Shown: in pieces, positions 47,480 through 59,109 of the stretch
How positions within the stretch are numbered: position 1 is the stretch's first letter
Layout: each line of letters opens with the position of its first letter
Assembly: GCA_026214975.1 (NCBI GenBank)
Contig: JAOBSW010001197.1
Coordinates: 124,001-188,000, forward strand
Direction of reading: 5' to 3'
DNA length: 64,000 nt
Source: Gentiana macrophylla
Lineage: Eukaryota > Streptophyta > Magnoliopsida > Gentianales > Gentianaceae
Translations under genes and position numbers: made by a program
Notes under the pieces: generated by a model
What the model was told of the DNA's origin: nothing
Database searches by the model: none
What the model saw: the letters and a program-made list of their open reading frames with translations, nothing else

Positions 47480-48800
47480 CAGAGCCAAAGGCATTGCGAC
47501 CACACTTAGTGGAGGTGTGGATGAGGCCGTGGTCGCCCAAAGGAAGAGGGGAGACCACTTGGTTCGACCGATACTCACCCAAGGAAGAAGAGGCGAGTAA
47601 GGCACAATCCGACCCATTAATCATCAATGTAGAGAATCCCTCTCATGAGATTATCTCGATTCTGATTATGTCCATGAATCAATACCTGGAGGACGCTCCG
47701 ATGTTTGAATTGATTCCAGAGAACAAAGAAATCTCAATGGATTATGAGAGTGCATACGAGTTGATGGAAAGATCTTCCATGCACATTGATGATATATTTG
47801 CATATCTTTGTTGCTCAAGAAATCATAGAGCACGATGATGTCGAACCACGCTCTGTTGCAGAATGTCAACAAAGAGCAGATTGGCCTCAATGGAAAGAAG
47901 CAATCCAGGCAGAACTAGATTCTCTGACAAAGAGACAGGTATTTGGTCCGGTAGTGCTAACCCTACCAAGTGTAAAGCTCTGTAGGACATAAATGGGTAT
48001 TTGTCGTAAAGCGTAATGAGAAGAATGAAGTCCTAAGGTACAAGGCTCGCGCTTGTGGCGCAAGGTTTCTCACAACGCTCGAATTGACTATGAGGAGACA
48101 TACTCTCTCTGTAATGGATGTAATAACTTTCCGTTACCTAGTTAGTTTAGTTGTTTCGGAAGGATTGGAAATGCAGCTCATGGATGTGGTTACAAGATAT
48201 CTCTATGGGGATCTTGATTCGAGATATACATGAAAGTGCCTCGATGGTCTTTCATTGCCCAAGTCAAGTGACTCTAAACCACGGAGTGCGTTTGCAATCG
48301 ATTGAAACGCTCACTTTACGGATTAAAACAATCCGGGCGGATGTGGTATACCCGCCTAAGTGACTACTTGATTGGGAAGGGATATAAGAATGATGAACTA
48401 TGCCCCTGCGTATTCATAAAGAAAACAAGTTCCGGATTTGCAATTGTAGCAGTATATGTCGATGATATGAACATAATAGGTACTCTTAATGAAATAAGAG
48501 AAACCGCGAGCTATTTGAAACCGAATTTGAGATGAAAGATCTTGGGAAAACTCGGTTTTGTCTAGGCCTTGAACTAGAACACCGAGCTTGTGGAATACTT
48601 ATCCACCAGTCTGCATATGTCCAAAAGATGCTCAGGCGATTTAATATGGACAAAGTGCACCCTGTTAGCACTCCCATGATCGGTCGAAGTTTGGACATAA
48701 AGAAAGATCCATTTCGTCCAAAGGAAGATGACGAAGAGCTATTGGGAGCCTGAAATTCCCTACTTAAGTGCAATAGGCGCATTATTGTATTTAGCTCAAT
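47480..48800 (+). pseudogene. pol: Copia C reverse transcriptase
   Basis: The RVT_2 domain begins with AECQQRADWPQWKEAIQAEL (about 47858-47920), then KRNEKNEVLRYKAR, with frame changes to 48300. KRSLYGLKQSGRMWYTRLSD and the catalytic AVYVDDMNIIGT (YVDD near 48455-48466) follow. MKDLGKTRFCLGLELEH and LIHQSAYVQKMLRRFNMDK with STPMIGRSLD complete the domain at 48532-48700. The catalytic motif is intact although the frame is not. Confidence 0.88.
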
Positions 48801-48979
48801 GTACTCGACCGAGATATTGCATTCTCGGTGAACTTGTTAGCTAGATTCACTCCGCGCCAACGCAGCGTCATTGGAATGGTATTAAAAACATATTTCGATA
48901 CCTAAAAAGGAACCATTGACTTGGGCCTATTTTTTCCCTACACAAAGACAAGAGGGACCGTAAATGAAAATACTGACTC

Positions 48980-49535
48980 CTAAAGAAAACGTCGACAATA
49001 AATCGCCACCCCTACTCAAACCCCAAACAATGTATTAGTTGGGTTTGCAGACGCTGGTATCTATCTCGACCCACATAAAGGTCGTTCCCAAACCGGTTAT
49101 GTATTTACCATTGGGAACACGGCGATATCTTGGAGATCAACCAAGCAAAGTCTTGTGGCTACCTCCTCGAACCACTCGAGATTATTGCTCTACATGAGGC
49201 GGTTCGTGAGTGTATATGGTTAAGGTCCATCATTACACATATTCGAGGGACCAGTGGTTTAAGTTCCACCATCAAGAGCCTACTTGCATTTATGAAGATA
49301 ATGCAGCCTTGCATCGATGCAGATGAAGCTTGGTTATATCAAGGGTGACAACACAAAACACATATCACCAAAGTTTTTCTATAACCAAAGAACAACAAGC
49401 TCTCCTCAAGATTCAAGTGAATCAAGTAAGGTCTCGAGGAGAATGTGGCATTTGTTTACCAAGTCACCGCCTAAAGCAATATTTGAGGAACATGTGAAAA
49501 ATATAGGAATGCGAAGGCTTTCAAAGCTTCCTTGA
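48980..49535 (+). pseudogene. Copia C RNase H
   Basis: Copia-type RNase H in several frames: FADAGYLSDPHKGRSQTGYV-like start at about 49040-49110, SWRSTKQS, EIIALHEAVRECIWLRSIIT (49170-49235), an EDNAA equivalent near 49295, then GYIKGDNTKHISPKFFYNQ (49320-49385). The coding part ends near 49535 and is followed by non-coding DNA and the polypurine tract. Confidence 0.8.
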
Positions 49536-49736
49536 TCGGTGTAAGGATCGGGGGAGATATAGACCTCAGGGGGAGTCTAATACACACATGTCATCCTTAA
49601 AGATTAAAGGTGCGTTGTGCTCTTTTTCCCTTTGACCAAGTTTTATTTTGTCCCATCGGGTTTTGTTACTTGGCAAGGTTTTTAACGAGGCAACGATCCA
49701 TGCACCATTTTCGCTTTGACTTGGCACAAGGGGGAG

Positions 49737-49921
49737 TGTTGAAGGAAAATACTATTATGTGCCTTCACAAAGCCAATGACGATTATCTTTCGGTTATTAT
49801 GTAACGCTCAATCAAGATTTATTGCCATCAATGTAATCTGTGTTCACATTGTAACCGTGGCCCTATATAAAGGGATTATCTAATGGAATGAGATACAGTT
49901 TTTCCCACCTTTACTTTTACA
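49737..49921 (+). mobile_element. 3' LTR of copia C
   Basis: 185 bp, same ends as 42736-42920, followed by TSD AGCTC (49922-49926). Confidence 0.92.
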
Positions 49922-49926
49922 AGCTC

Positions 49927-51109
49927 TCTAATATTACTCCTAAACTTCAAATCTTTTATTCTAAATTAATCTCTACAACCGGTTCCTAAAATCACGTCAT
50001 TCAGTATATTACATCACAAAAAATCCCTTCAAGGTAAACGTATTTTATTGTTCATCATATTCCTTTGTAACTGCTCCCACATATCTCTCACTCCTTTTGA
50101 AAATTTTAAACCACGATCATCAATCACTTTCAAATACTTTTCATCACTTTGAAATCGGGTTGAAATTTATGGCTCCCCAGGCGGCGGCATCGAGGAGACA
50201 CAACCTCCATTCTCTTACAACTACATTTGGTTTTGGAACAACAAAATCATCAATCATCTGCTAATGCCGCGTCGAAGAAAACTGTGATGTGAAGTGGGCT
50301 TCCTAATTTATTCATCGTTGCAGGGGCGCCCTGGGGGAGGGCCAAGGGGGCCATGGGCACGAGCGCCCCCCAAATCTATGTATTTAAGGGTCCCGTGAAA
50401 TGCTAACTCATATATATATTGCGTTTTTTAGAATAAATAAGATATTGCTCTAATGGTAAGCGGTCAAGTATAATTTGGTAAGCATCTAGTGTTCAATTCT
50501 TGCTAGAGGCAAAAACAATATATTTTTTTCGGTTAATTTTTTTAGAAGGGCCTAAAATAATATTTGACCCCGAGCCTAAATTTGGACATGGACGCTTTGA
50601 TATTTCGCTACCTTTTTTTTGCGGTGAGATGATAAGTTTGTTAGTTATTTTGAAGTTATCCGTAATGTATGATTTTTTAGTCAGGCAATGCAATATGGAG
50701 TAGATTCGGCTTTGATATGATTTGACTTCTTTTCATACCAGCTGTAAAAACTGAAATAAAAAATTGAAGAGAAAAAGAAGTGAAAACATGACCTTGGATA
50801 AAAAAAAATATTCAGATTAGTTGTTGCCGATCTGTTTTCTTTAATTTTATAATTTTTGTCTAATATTGTCACTGTGATTCATTCTGGAGACTTCTCATCA
50901 TAATTGATACAAATTCGTTGTCTTACGATACAAATTCAAATATGTTAAAAAAAATCATTCCGTACAAATTAGAGTCCTCTATTGATACAGAATATTCAGA
51001 AATTAAATTATATTTTGAAAAATAACTAAATTCAAATATGCCAATTAATACGATATATTTTAGATTAGATCATCCCCTAGGAATTAGTCACATCATTTAA
51101 TGCTAAGGT
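49927..51109. other. Intergenic stretch
   Basis: No gene recognised. A GC-rich phrase at about 50315-50375 (GGGGGAGGGCC ... CGAGCGCCCCCC) resembles the start of a plant MITE but no right end was found. Confidence 0.4.
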
Positions 51110-51860
51110 AGGTACGGTATGTAGGAAGCGTATTTGAATAAGCTAGGTGGTAGGTAAGGTAGGGTATGATGGGTGGTGGGTAGGGTATGGTATTATGGTG
51201 GGTAAGGTAAGGTGGGGTGGTGGGTAGGGTAGGGTAGGGTAAATGTATGGGGTGGTGGTGGGTAAGGTATGATAGTGTAGGTAAGGTGAAGTGGTGGGTA
51301 AGGTAACATTGGTAGGGTAGGGTAGGAAAGAGTAGGGTAAAGTAGGTTGGGGTAGTGGGTAAGTTAAGGTAGATTGGTATGGTGGGTAAGATATGGTAGA
51401 GTGGAATTGTGGTAGGGTAGGGTAGGGGTGGGAAGGGTTTGGTAGGGTAAGGTGAAGTGGTGGGTATGTTAGGGTTGGTAGGGTAAAGTAGGGTAGAATA
51501 ATGTAGGATAGATTGGGGTAGTAGGTAAGATAAGGTATGGCAGTGTGGTGGGTAAGATATGTTAGGTTGGAATGGTGGATAGGGTAGGGTAGGGTAGGGT
51601 TGGGCGGTGGGTAGGATACGATGGGGTTGTGGGTAGGGTCGGGTAGATAAGAGGTGGAGTGGTGGGTAAGGTAGAGTGGTATGATAGGTAAGGTAGTGTA
51701 AGGAAGGTGTGGGTGATAGTGGAGTAGAGAAGGTAATGGGTTAGGTAGGTAGAATGTCGATGGTAAGATTTGGTGATGTAGGGTAGGGTAGGGTAGGATA
51801 GGGTGGTGGGTAGTGTATGGTAGTGGTGGGTAGGGCGGTAAGAAAGGTAGGGTGCAATTG
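51110..51860 (+). repeat. Degenerate G-rich minisatellite (GGTAGGGTA / GGTGGGTA)
   Basis: About 750 bp on the plus strand composed almost wholly of GGTAGGGTA, GGTGGGTAAGG and close variants, with almost no C. It differs from the plant telomere unit TTTAGGG. Runs of three G at short spacing could form quadruplexes (inference). Confidence 0.9.
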
Positions 51861-51941
51861 GGTATGACGTAGAAAGCTACCTCACACCCCTTCGCTTTAT
51901 CCTACCTATATACATGTCAAGTCACGATGCACTGTTATTTG

Positions 51942-51944
<3 letters not shown>

Positions 51945-52016
<72 letters not shown>
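51945..52016. repeat. (TA)n microsatellite
   Basis: Alternating TA; a second tract lies at 52179-52271. The interval between is AT-rich without a gene. Confidence 0.95.
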
Positions 52017-52019
<3 letters not shown>

Positions 52020-52173
52020 CAGTCAAAAAGGTGAACCTGTGCAACTAAAATCTCGGCCATCATATGACAAAATTTTAACAGAATTTGATTTTTTTATTTC
52101 CCGACAAACTTAACAGCATTTGTTGAACCAGTCAAACAGATAAAGAATATTATTTAATAAATACCTTTATCAA

Positions 52174-52614
<441 letters not shown>

Positions 52615-52880
52615 CCTCCGTCCCATAAAAAGTGTCAATGGAAAAATAAATTATCTCTATAAAAAGTGTCCATTTAAATTTTCAATACATCATTAAATAC
52701 ACTTTTTCCAATCATACCCATATTTTAACATTTAATTTTCCATAATCCTTTCATATTCCAAAACAAGCATTTATGATTAGTTAAGAATATATTTGTCTAT
52801 TCATTCTTAAAATAGAACACATTAATTATTTCCTTAATTTCCGTGTCCAACAAAAAGTGGACACTTTTTTGGGACGGAGG
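52615..52880. mobile_element. Stowaway-type MITE 1
   Basis: 266 bp, ends CCTCCGTCCCATAAAAAGTG and (reverse complement) CCTCCGTCCCAAAAAAGTG, flanked by TA at 52613-52614 and 52881-52882. Tc1/mariner-type MITE. Confidence 0.92.
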
Positions 52881-52958
52881 TAGTCCTAATTAAACTCTAG
52901 CTTTAAATTATTTTCCTTAATTAACGGATCATTCAATATCTCCTCATAAATATTACTA

Positions 52959-53224
52959 CCTCCGGTCTAAAATATAAGTCATCCTACACTTTTCTACTTG
53001 TCCCATAATATAAGTCATTCTACATTACCAATGCAACATTTATTGCACTTTCTCTATCTTACCCTTAATTTATTATGAATTCAACAACTTTTCATTACTT
53101 AACAACTATTGCATTAATGATAGTCAAGGGGTATTTTAGACATTAACCTTCAAATTAATGACATTCAACCAATTCCTTAATCTGTGTGAAAACTCCTAGG
53201 ATGACTTATATTTTGGACCGGAGG
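52959..53224. mobile_element. Stowaway-type MITE 2
   Basis: 266 bp, ends CCTCCGGTCTAAAATATAAG and (reverse complement) CCTCCGGTCCAAAATATAAG, flanked by TA at 52957-52958 and 53225-53226. It has the same length as the neighbour but a different family sequence, and lies 78 bp downstream of it. Confidence 0.92.
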
Positions 53225-53441
53225 TAGTACTTTAGATTGAAAGAATCATAATTCTAGTCAAACCCGATAATACCCGGCAGTATCTTGAAGGATTTTTAAT
53301 GTCAGACAATTGTCTGATGATACATTGTGAAAGCAAAGACTCCTTATTCTAGTCAAACCTGCATCGTTCGAGGATTTTAAAATCCATAAAAATCACTTAC
53401 TTATAAAACGACAACAATGCCGTTAATAAAAGTTCGGTCTT

Positions 53442-53444
<3 letters not shown>

Positions 53445-53508
<64 letters not shown>
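53445..53508. repeat. (TA)n microsatellite
   Basis: Alternating TA, directly left of the repeat copy at 53521. Confidence 0.9.
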
Positions 53509-53512
<4 letters not shown>

Positions 53513-53520
53513 TTTTATAA

Positions 53521-53650
53521 AAAAGAACGGTAGAATACTTAGAGTGTGAAGTTAACGCTATTTGGTTTCTAAATAAAATAAAAAAAAAAAAAAAAAACGC
53601 TTACCTTAAAATAAAAAATAAAGAAACGTTATTTGTAAGTCTAAATTTAG
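53521..53650 (+). repeat. Left copy of a direct repeat (right copy 55120-55220)
   Basis: AAGAACGGTAGAATACTTAG and GTGAAGTTAACGCTATTTGG recur at 55127-55175 with few changes, both preceded by (TA)n and followed by an A-rich tract and TTATTTGTAAGTCT or equivalent. The intervening 53651-55076 has no recognised gene and ends in a Helitron-type terminus. Confidence 0.75.
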
Positions 53651-55045
53651 GTGGGTTTGATTGACACCCCAGTTTTACTTCATGTACAATTTTTTAAATT
53701 ATTTTTTCTACTTCCGACACTACACATATATTCTTGTTTTTTTTTTACTTGCACCACACTATGAACGTTTTTCGATATCAACGTCGGTGGACGCGTTCAC
53801 AAGTTAATGACACTTTTATAACGTAAACATTGGTGCCACTGACTTTCGCATTTAAACAGCAACGTCAGTGGCATTGTAGTTGCAATTGAAAGCCAACGTA
53901 GTGAGAATTCTGAATTTGGGCTATGTCTATGTATCATATGTTGATTATGCAGATTCATGAACTTCTTAAGAAAAGAAATGTGATATCTGCTTCATATTTG
54001 ACTTCACCACCGCCCATGGTTTGTAGCAATAGTCGAAGCGGTTAGCATGTATTGTAAATTAGCTATAAGTGTGTTTTGGTCCGTTCTCCCTATGCTATAT
54101 ATAAGTCTTTTTTTCTTTTTCTTTTGTAACCTAAAACATAAGCTTCTATTACGTACTTTAGCCATGGAAATGCAAGTATTCTAATCTTTCCCTTCTTTCT
54201 TTGTTTACATGAAGCAGTTCATTTTAAAGCTTGAAGATGGTCAAGTGAAAGACAAAATCCACGAAGTAACATCAAAGAAGATAAAATGATTTAATGGACA
54301 AAAGGAAGGATTGTCAATAAGTAAGAGTTGGATGAGTAACCATCATGTAAAAATGTTATTTAAAAAGTTGTGTGTTTTTTTACGATTAACCAAGGTTGTT
54401 AATTGCATTACGGCACTTAAAAGCGTACCATGAGTGCAATTAGATGACTAGATATAGTGTTGTCAATTGGTGATTTAGGTTCAATATGCAATTTTCTGCT
54501 CTAATAAGCCTTCTATTTGTGTACGTAAATTGGATGTGTGTGCCATTAGCCACAAATGTTAGAACATTAAGAGAAGACATTCTATGCTATTATTATTTTC
54601 CATGTAGTAGTTTTATTGTTAAATATGGGTTGCTGTTTTTGTATTACTGAATTAAAAAAAATGTTTTGGTATTACCAAGTATAATGCTACTGTTAATTGC
54701 TGCTGAATAAAGATTATTTTTCAGATATACATTTATCTTAATTTTAAATCAACCATACATATTATGCACGGGTTTTTGAGCTAGGAATACACATTTATCT
54801 TAATTTTAAATCGCCCATAACATCAATGGAGCAGCGTGCGGACTTACATTTAAATACAAAGCTAAACTGAAATGAGGAATTAACGATATAATTTATCATT
54901 AATGAATTTAATAAGATATCAACACATAAAGCTCCTATCATTACCATGAACACATTGCGTGCATCGAAATGTAACGTCGAACAATGAAACATCTAATAGA
55001 ATGGATTCCCCTTCTATGAAGGCTACTTTATTTCCTTTTGTTGTG

Positions 55046-55076
55046 ACCCGTGCATTATGCACGGGTTTGTGGCTAG
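55046..55076 (+). mobile_element. Helitron 3' terminus
   Basis: A palindrome with 10-bp arms (ACCCGTGCAT, 55046-55055; ATGCACGGGT, 55057-55066) and one central base is followed six bases later by CTAG (55073-55076) and then T. This is the diagnostic Helitron end: hairpin, short spacer, CTRR, insertion before T. A partial copy (ATTATGCACGGGTTTTTGAG then CTAG) lies at about 54758-54784. The 5' end (TC...) was not located, so the length is unknown. Confidence 0.65.
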
Positions 55077-55316
55077 TATATAATAAGATATATATATATA
55101 TAATTATTATTATTATTAAAAAAAAGAACTGTAGAATACTTGGAGTGTGAAGTTAACGCTATTTGGTTTCTAAAATAAAAATAAAAAATAAATAAAAACG
55201 CTATTTGTAAGTCTTGATTTATTCCGTTGAACGTTGAAAAACATATGTCATCATAAAATGTCCTAATTTTCATGCTTTACTATACGCTATCTTCCGTTTA
55301 ATAAATCCATATATAA

Positions 55317-55621
55317 GAGCATCAGTAATGGTGCATTGGGTTATTGGTATCTAAAATGTCACTTTTCAGATGGTAACCCCACAATTTAAAATATTAGATA
55401 GGTTGGTAAAGAAAAATTGTTGTAGTGGCTCTTGCAATTTGGATTAATAAATGCTTTAAAAGTAGAAGACTTCCATATATATGAGCCTCGGTAAACAGAA
55501 CGTGGAGAAGCTTTTGGGAAAAATGCCTCACCAAAAGAGCCATTACAAAAACTTGCATGGGTCATCTATTATCCAACGTGGCAGAAAAGATCCTTCCACT
55601 AAAAGGCTATTACGTATGCTC
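55317..55621. mobile_element. Harbinger/Tourist-type MITE
   Basis: 305 bp with ends GAGCATCAGTAATGG and (reverse complement) GAGCATACGTAATAG and 3-bp TSD TAA (55314-55316, 55622-55624). It ends 100 bp upstream of the PDI-like ATG. Confidence 0.75.
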
Positions 55622-55721
55622 TAACCCTGCCATAAGTACAGTTTCGAAACTCAGGCGCGCTAGCTTCCTTTCTTTCCAAACAATTAATTCTCATTTCAAA
55701 TAATTTTGCTCCAGATCAACA

Positions 55722-57301
55722 ATGGCGCCGTTAAACTTGTTTAAGTTATCTCTATTATGTGTTGCTTTCTTCGTATTTTCAAATGCGAATTCTCCTGCTC
55801 CCTCTGGCGGCGAAGGTAGTGGGAAATTGAAGGAGTTCGTCGTATCTTTGGATGATACTAATTTCACTGACTATATATATATGTTAATTGGCAAGAACAA
55901 GTTCATCACGGTTGTCAACTTTTATGTCTCGTAGTAAATTCTTCTACCATTTATTCTATATATATCAACGGTCATTTATCACCACCACGTTTTATGGCGA
56001 GACGTTGCAATGTTTTTCGACCGATTCACTACGTACTGTAGTACGTACGACAGAAATGGATTTGTTCCCTTTTTCCGTCTCTCATCACAACTGTACTAAT
56101 TATTCCATTTTCCAGGTGTGGCCTTTGCGAGAAGTTTGCTCCTGAGGTAATTATTATTTTTTTTTTTTAATAATTTTTTTAAGTTCGATCTTTTCTGCAA
56201 TTTTAGTTCAAAGATAATGTTTATTGAATGAGTGTGCCTATTGATCCACAGTTTGAGAAAGCTGCTGAAATTCTGAGCAAAGAAGATCCTCCGGTCGTTT
56301 TGCCAAAGTTGATGCAAGTAAAATTGAGGAATATGTTTCTTGCTTATGAATTTCAAGTCGTTCCCATGATCATGATGTTGACTAACAGAGGAGATATCGT
56401 TCAAGATTACGAAGGACCGCTTGACGCAAACGGTATTGTTCATTTTATAAAGAAAGAAAAACGACCTGCTACATCCGAACTCAAATCTGCTGATCGATGA
56501 AGTTATTGCTCTTATTGGTGACAAGAAGATCGTCGTTGTAAGTGCTAGATAAAAAAAATAAAAACAGTTCGAGTCACTCGTGTATATGCTTTTGTTCTTG
56601 CTCATATATATACATATATATACACACTTGGTTTTTCGTGCAGGTAGGGATTTTTCCTGAATTTTGTGGTGAAAAGTACGAGAACTTCACGACTGTAGCC
56701 AAAGATTGCATTCACGGTATGAGTACGAGCTACGTCATACCTCCGATCCCAAAATCCTACCTTTCGGGGACTCATCATTGACCGGTCCTTCTGTTAGGGT
56801 TTTCAAGCCTTTAGATGAACTTTTTCTTGATTTTCAGGTATGATCACTAAATGAAAATATTTCACTTCCAAGAAAATTGATTTTTTTTTTAGTATATATC
56901 AATATCTTTCTCTATATCCCTTTCTGAACTGGATATATGTAATTAATGTAGGACTTTGATGTTGATTTTCTGGAGAAAATCATTGAACAATCAAGTGTAG
57001 CTACCGTCTCTTTACACGACGATGATTTACGAAACAGACCATACGTGCTCAAGTTTTTCAGCAGTGCAGACACCAAGATGTAATTTCTTCATTTTTTTTC
57101 CTTCTGTGTTATAATGTTCCTTCTGTATCTAAAAAATTCCTATATATATAGGTTATAATGTTCATAAACTCAAGTCATGAAGAGCAACAACAACAGCTTG
57201 ATAACTTAAAAGCCGGATTCCATGAAGTTGCTAAAGAGTATAAAGGAAAGGGGTTAATATTCTCAATCATTGATGTCGATGCTAAACGCAGTGATTTCGA
57301 G
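55722..57301 (+). pseudogene. Protein disulfide isomerase-like gene, 5' part, disrupted
   Basis: PDIs oxidise and isomerise disulfides in the ER lumen. Exon 1 (55722-55930) encodes a signal peptide (MAPLNLFKLSLLCVAFFVFS) and the start of thioredoxin domain a. Exon 2 (56116-56146) splices in phase and gives CGLCEKFAPE; the family active site is usually CGHC. Exon 3 (56252-56537) gives FEKAAEILSKEDPPVVLPK and DYEGPLDANGIVHFIKK, then shifts frame at about 56498. Exon 4 (56644-56837) starts VGIFPEFCGEKYENFT and shifts frame near 56720. Exon 5 (56952-57079) holds PYVLKFFSSADTK; exon 6 (57152-57301) holds FINSS and FHEVAKEYKGKGLIFS. The exon 5/6 junction as sequenced is out of phase. The b'/a' domains and the ER-retention tail are missing because copia D lies at 57454. 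It is a pseudogene, or its breaks are sequence errors plus an insertion. Confidence 0.85.
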
Positions 57302-57453
57302 GTTATTTAATTAGCACCTTTTAATTAGTTTTATATATTATCGATCGATCTTTAATTATATAATTTCTTTGTTTTAACAATTTATGTCAATGTTATTATA
57401 CACTAACTAACTTGGTTAGCACCTGAATGGCAGTTTCGTACACTTATAGACGA

Positions 57454-57759
57454 TGATAAAGAATAAAGCCCAGCCCAATGAAGCCTAGGTCCACGATCAT
57501 TTCACACATCTCCTCAGCATCACAAGGAATTGGAGATACTTGGGGAACAAGTTGAAGATCCTGAATATTCAAGGAATATTCCCTCGTTGGCCAGAATATT
57601 CCCAGAATATTCCTTTGTTGACCGGAATATCCTGAGAATATTCTCCCTTTGCATTGTCCTGTGCATAGCCGACTACACATTAGTATAAATAGATTGTAAC
57701 AGTGTATCGAAAGAATAATAAGAAATTAATGGCTTTCCTTTGATATTTACTTTTCTACA
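57454..57759 (+). mobile_element. 5' LTR of copia D
   Basis: Starts TGATAAAGAATAAAGCCCAG. Contains repeated AGAATATTC/GGAATATTC phrases (57558-57645), a TATA-like AGTATAAATAG (about 57690) and ends TTTTCTACA before the primer site. The right boundary is certain from the primer site; the left one is inferred from TG. Confidence 0.8.
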
Positions 57760-57813
57760 TGGTATCAGAGTGAGGTTAAGAACCTGTTTTCTTTCTTTTC
57801 TGTTTCTGCTCTC

Positions 57814-58700
57814 ATGGCAAATCAGCAGCAAATTGCACCTATTAGCCCCTATTACCTTCATCCTAATGAAAATCCTTCATTAGTGCTTGTCCAACCACCA
57901 CTTGCAGGAAATAACTATCATGCCTGGTCTCGTTCCATGAGAATGGCTCTTATGTCGAAGAATAAGCTGGGATTCATCAATGGCAATCTACCAGCACCCC
58001 TATCAATGATCCGGATCACCATGCATGGGAACAATGCGACAGCATGGTGCTATCTTTGGTACGCTCAATTCGAGTTCAGAGTTCATAGCACCACGAGTGT
58101 GATGTGGCTAAACTCAGCAAGAGAAGTATGGCTTGATATCCAGGAGAGGTTTTCCCATGGTGATCCTATGGGAGGAATTATTGATTCTGAGGCCTTATCG
58201 TAACTGTACTTGCAATCCTATATGTAATTGTGGAGCAATCAGAGTTTACAGAGACTATTTTGAGTCAGAATGTGTTATTAGGTTCCTGAAAGGACTTACT
58301 GAAAGTTTTGCACATATCAAGGCACAAGTAATGCTTATGAATCCATTGCCACCAATTAACCAAGTGTTTGGCATGGCCATAAAGCATGAGAGACAGCTCA
58401 GCTACTGCATAGGACATCCTGACAGGCTTGATAATCCTGTCATGGATGTCTAGAGGTCTAATTCTGGCCAAAACAGTATACCTAGTGGCAGCACTCAATT
58501 TCCAAAACGACCTCTATCTGGAAATAGAAATTTTCACTGCAACTACTGTGGATTACAAGGACACACAAAAGATAGATGCTATAGAAAGCATGGTTTCCTC
58601 TCTGGTGGCAGGGGAAGGGGCAGTAACAACACAAATACAGACAAGGGAGGCAGGATTGCTGCCAACAATGTGATACTGCTGAGGACTCCCTGTCAAAACC
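57814..58700 (+). pseudogene. gag: Copia D gag
   Basis: Starts MANQQQIAPISPYYLHPNEN, then AGNNYHAWSRSMRMALMSKN (UBN2-type capsid start) and AREVWLDIQERFSHGDP. A stop or frame change at about 58203 precedes RFLKGLTESFAHIKAQVMLM and AIKHERQLS. The CCHC knuckle CNYCGLQGHTKDRC lies at about 58538-58582 in another frame. The family is well supported; the frame is broken at least twice. Confidence 0.88.
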
Positions 58701-58740
58701 ATCAAATCAAACAAACACATTCAATTTCACTCAGGAACAG

Positions 58741-59034
58741 TTGGATGAGCTTAGAAACCTGTTGAATGTTGCACCTGTTGCTGGAACCAAGGATGAAACA
58801 GAGCACATGGTTAATCAGTTTCATCATCTGAGTGCAAATTTTAGACTGACATCTTTGGTAAGTATGGTGGTAAGTTTTGAAAGTATCTCAAAACAGTGGA
58901 TTATAGATTCTGGTGCCTCAGATCATATCACATGTGATCTAAATATCCTTCAATCCTATCATCCTATTCATGCTACCCATGTAACATTACCTAATGAAAG
59001 TACTACCACAGCCACTCACAGAAGCACAGTTTAA
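58741..59034 (+). pseudogene. Copia D protease
   Basis: QWIIDSGASDHITCDLNI carries the catalytic D-S-G of copia proteases near 58905-58930; a stop follows at 59032. Downstream YNVLYIPNFKHNLISL-like residues (about 59055-59105) continue in another frame. Confidence 0.8.
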
Positions 59035-59109
59035 TTAAATAACAAACTGAGTCTATATAATGTCCTCTATATACCTAATTTCAAACACAACCTAATATCT
59101 CTTTGTAAA

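Larger units (their letters stand above)
42736..49921 (+). mobile_element. Ty1/copia retrotransposon C, full length, decayed
   Basis: 7186 bp with 185-bp LTRs (42736-42920, 49737-49921), perfect TSD AGCTC (42731-42735, 49922-49926) and polypurine tract CACAAGGGGGAG at 49725-49736. Domain order gag, protease, integrase, RT, RNase H is that of Ty1/copia. All domains are split by frameshifts and stops, although the order is complete. The leader of 1.4 kb is unusually long for such short LTRs. Confidence 0.92.

Noticed and set aside
50315..50560. Possible MITE starting GGGGGAGGGCC
   Set aside because: No right terminus or target-site duplication was seen, so it was left unannotated.
51110..51860. 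Interstitial telomere tract
   Set aside because: The unit is GGTAGGGTA/GGTGGGTA, not TTTAGGG; there is no long run of the plant telomere unit.
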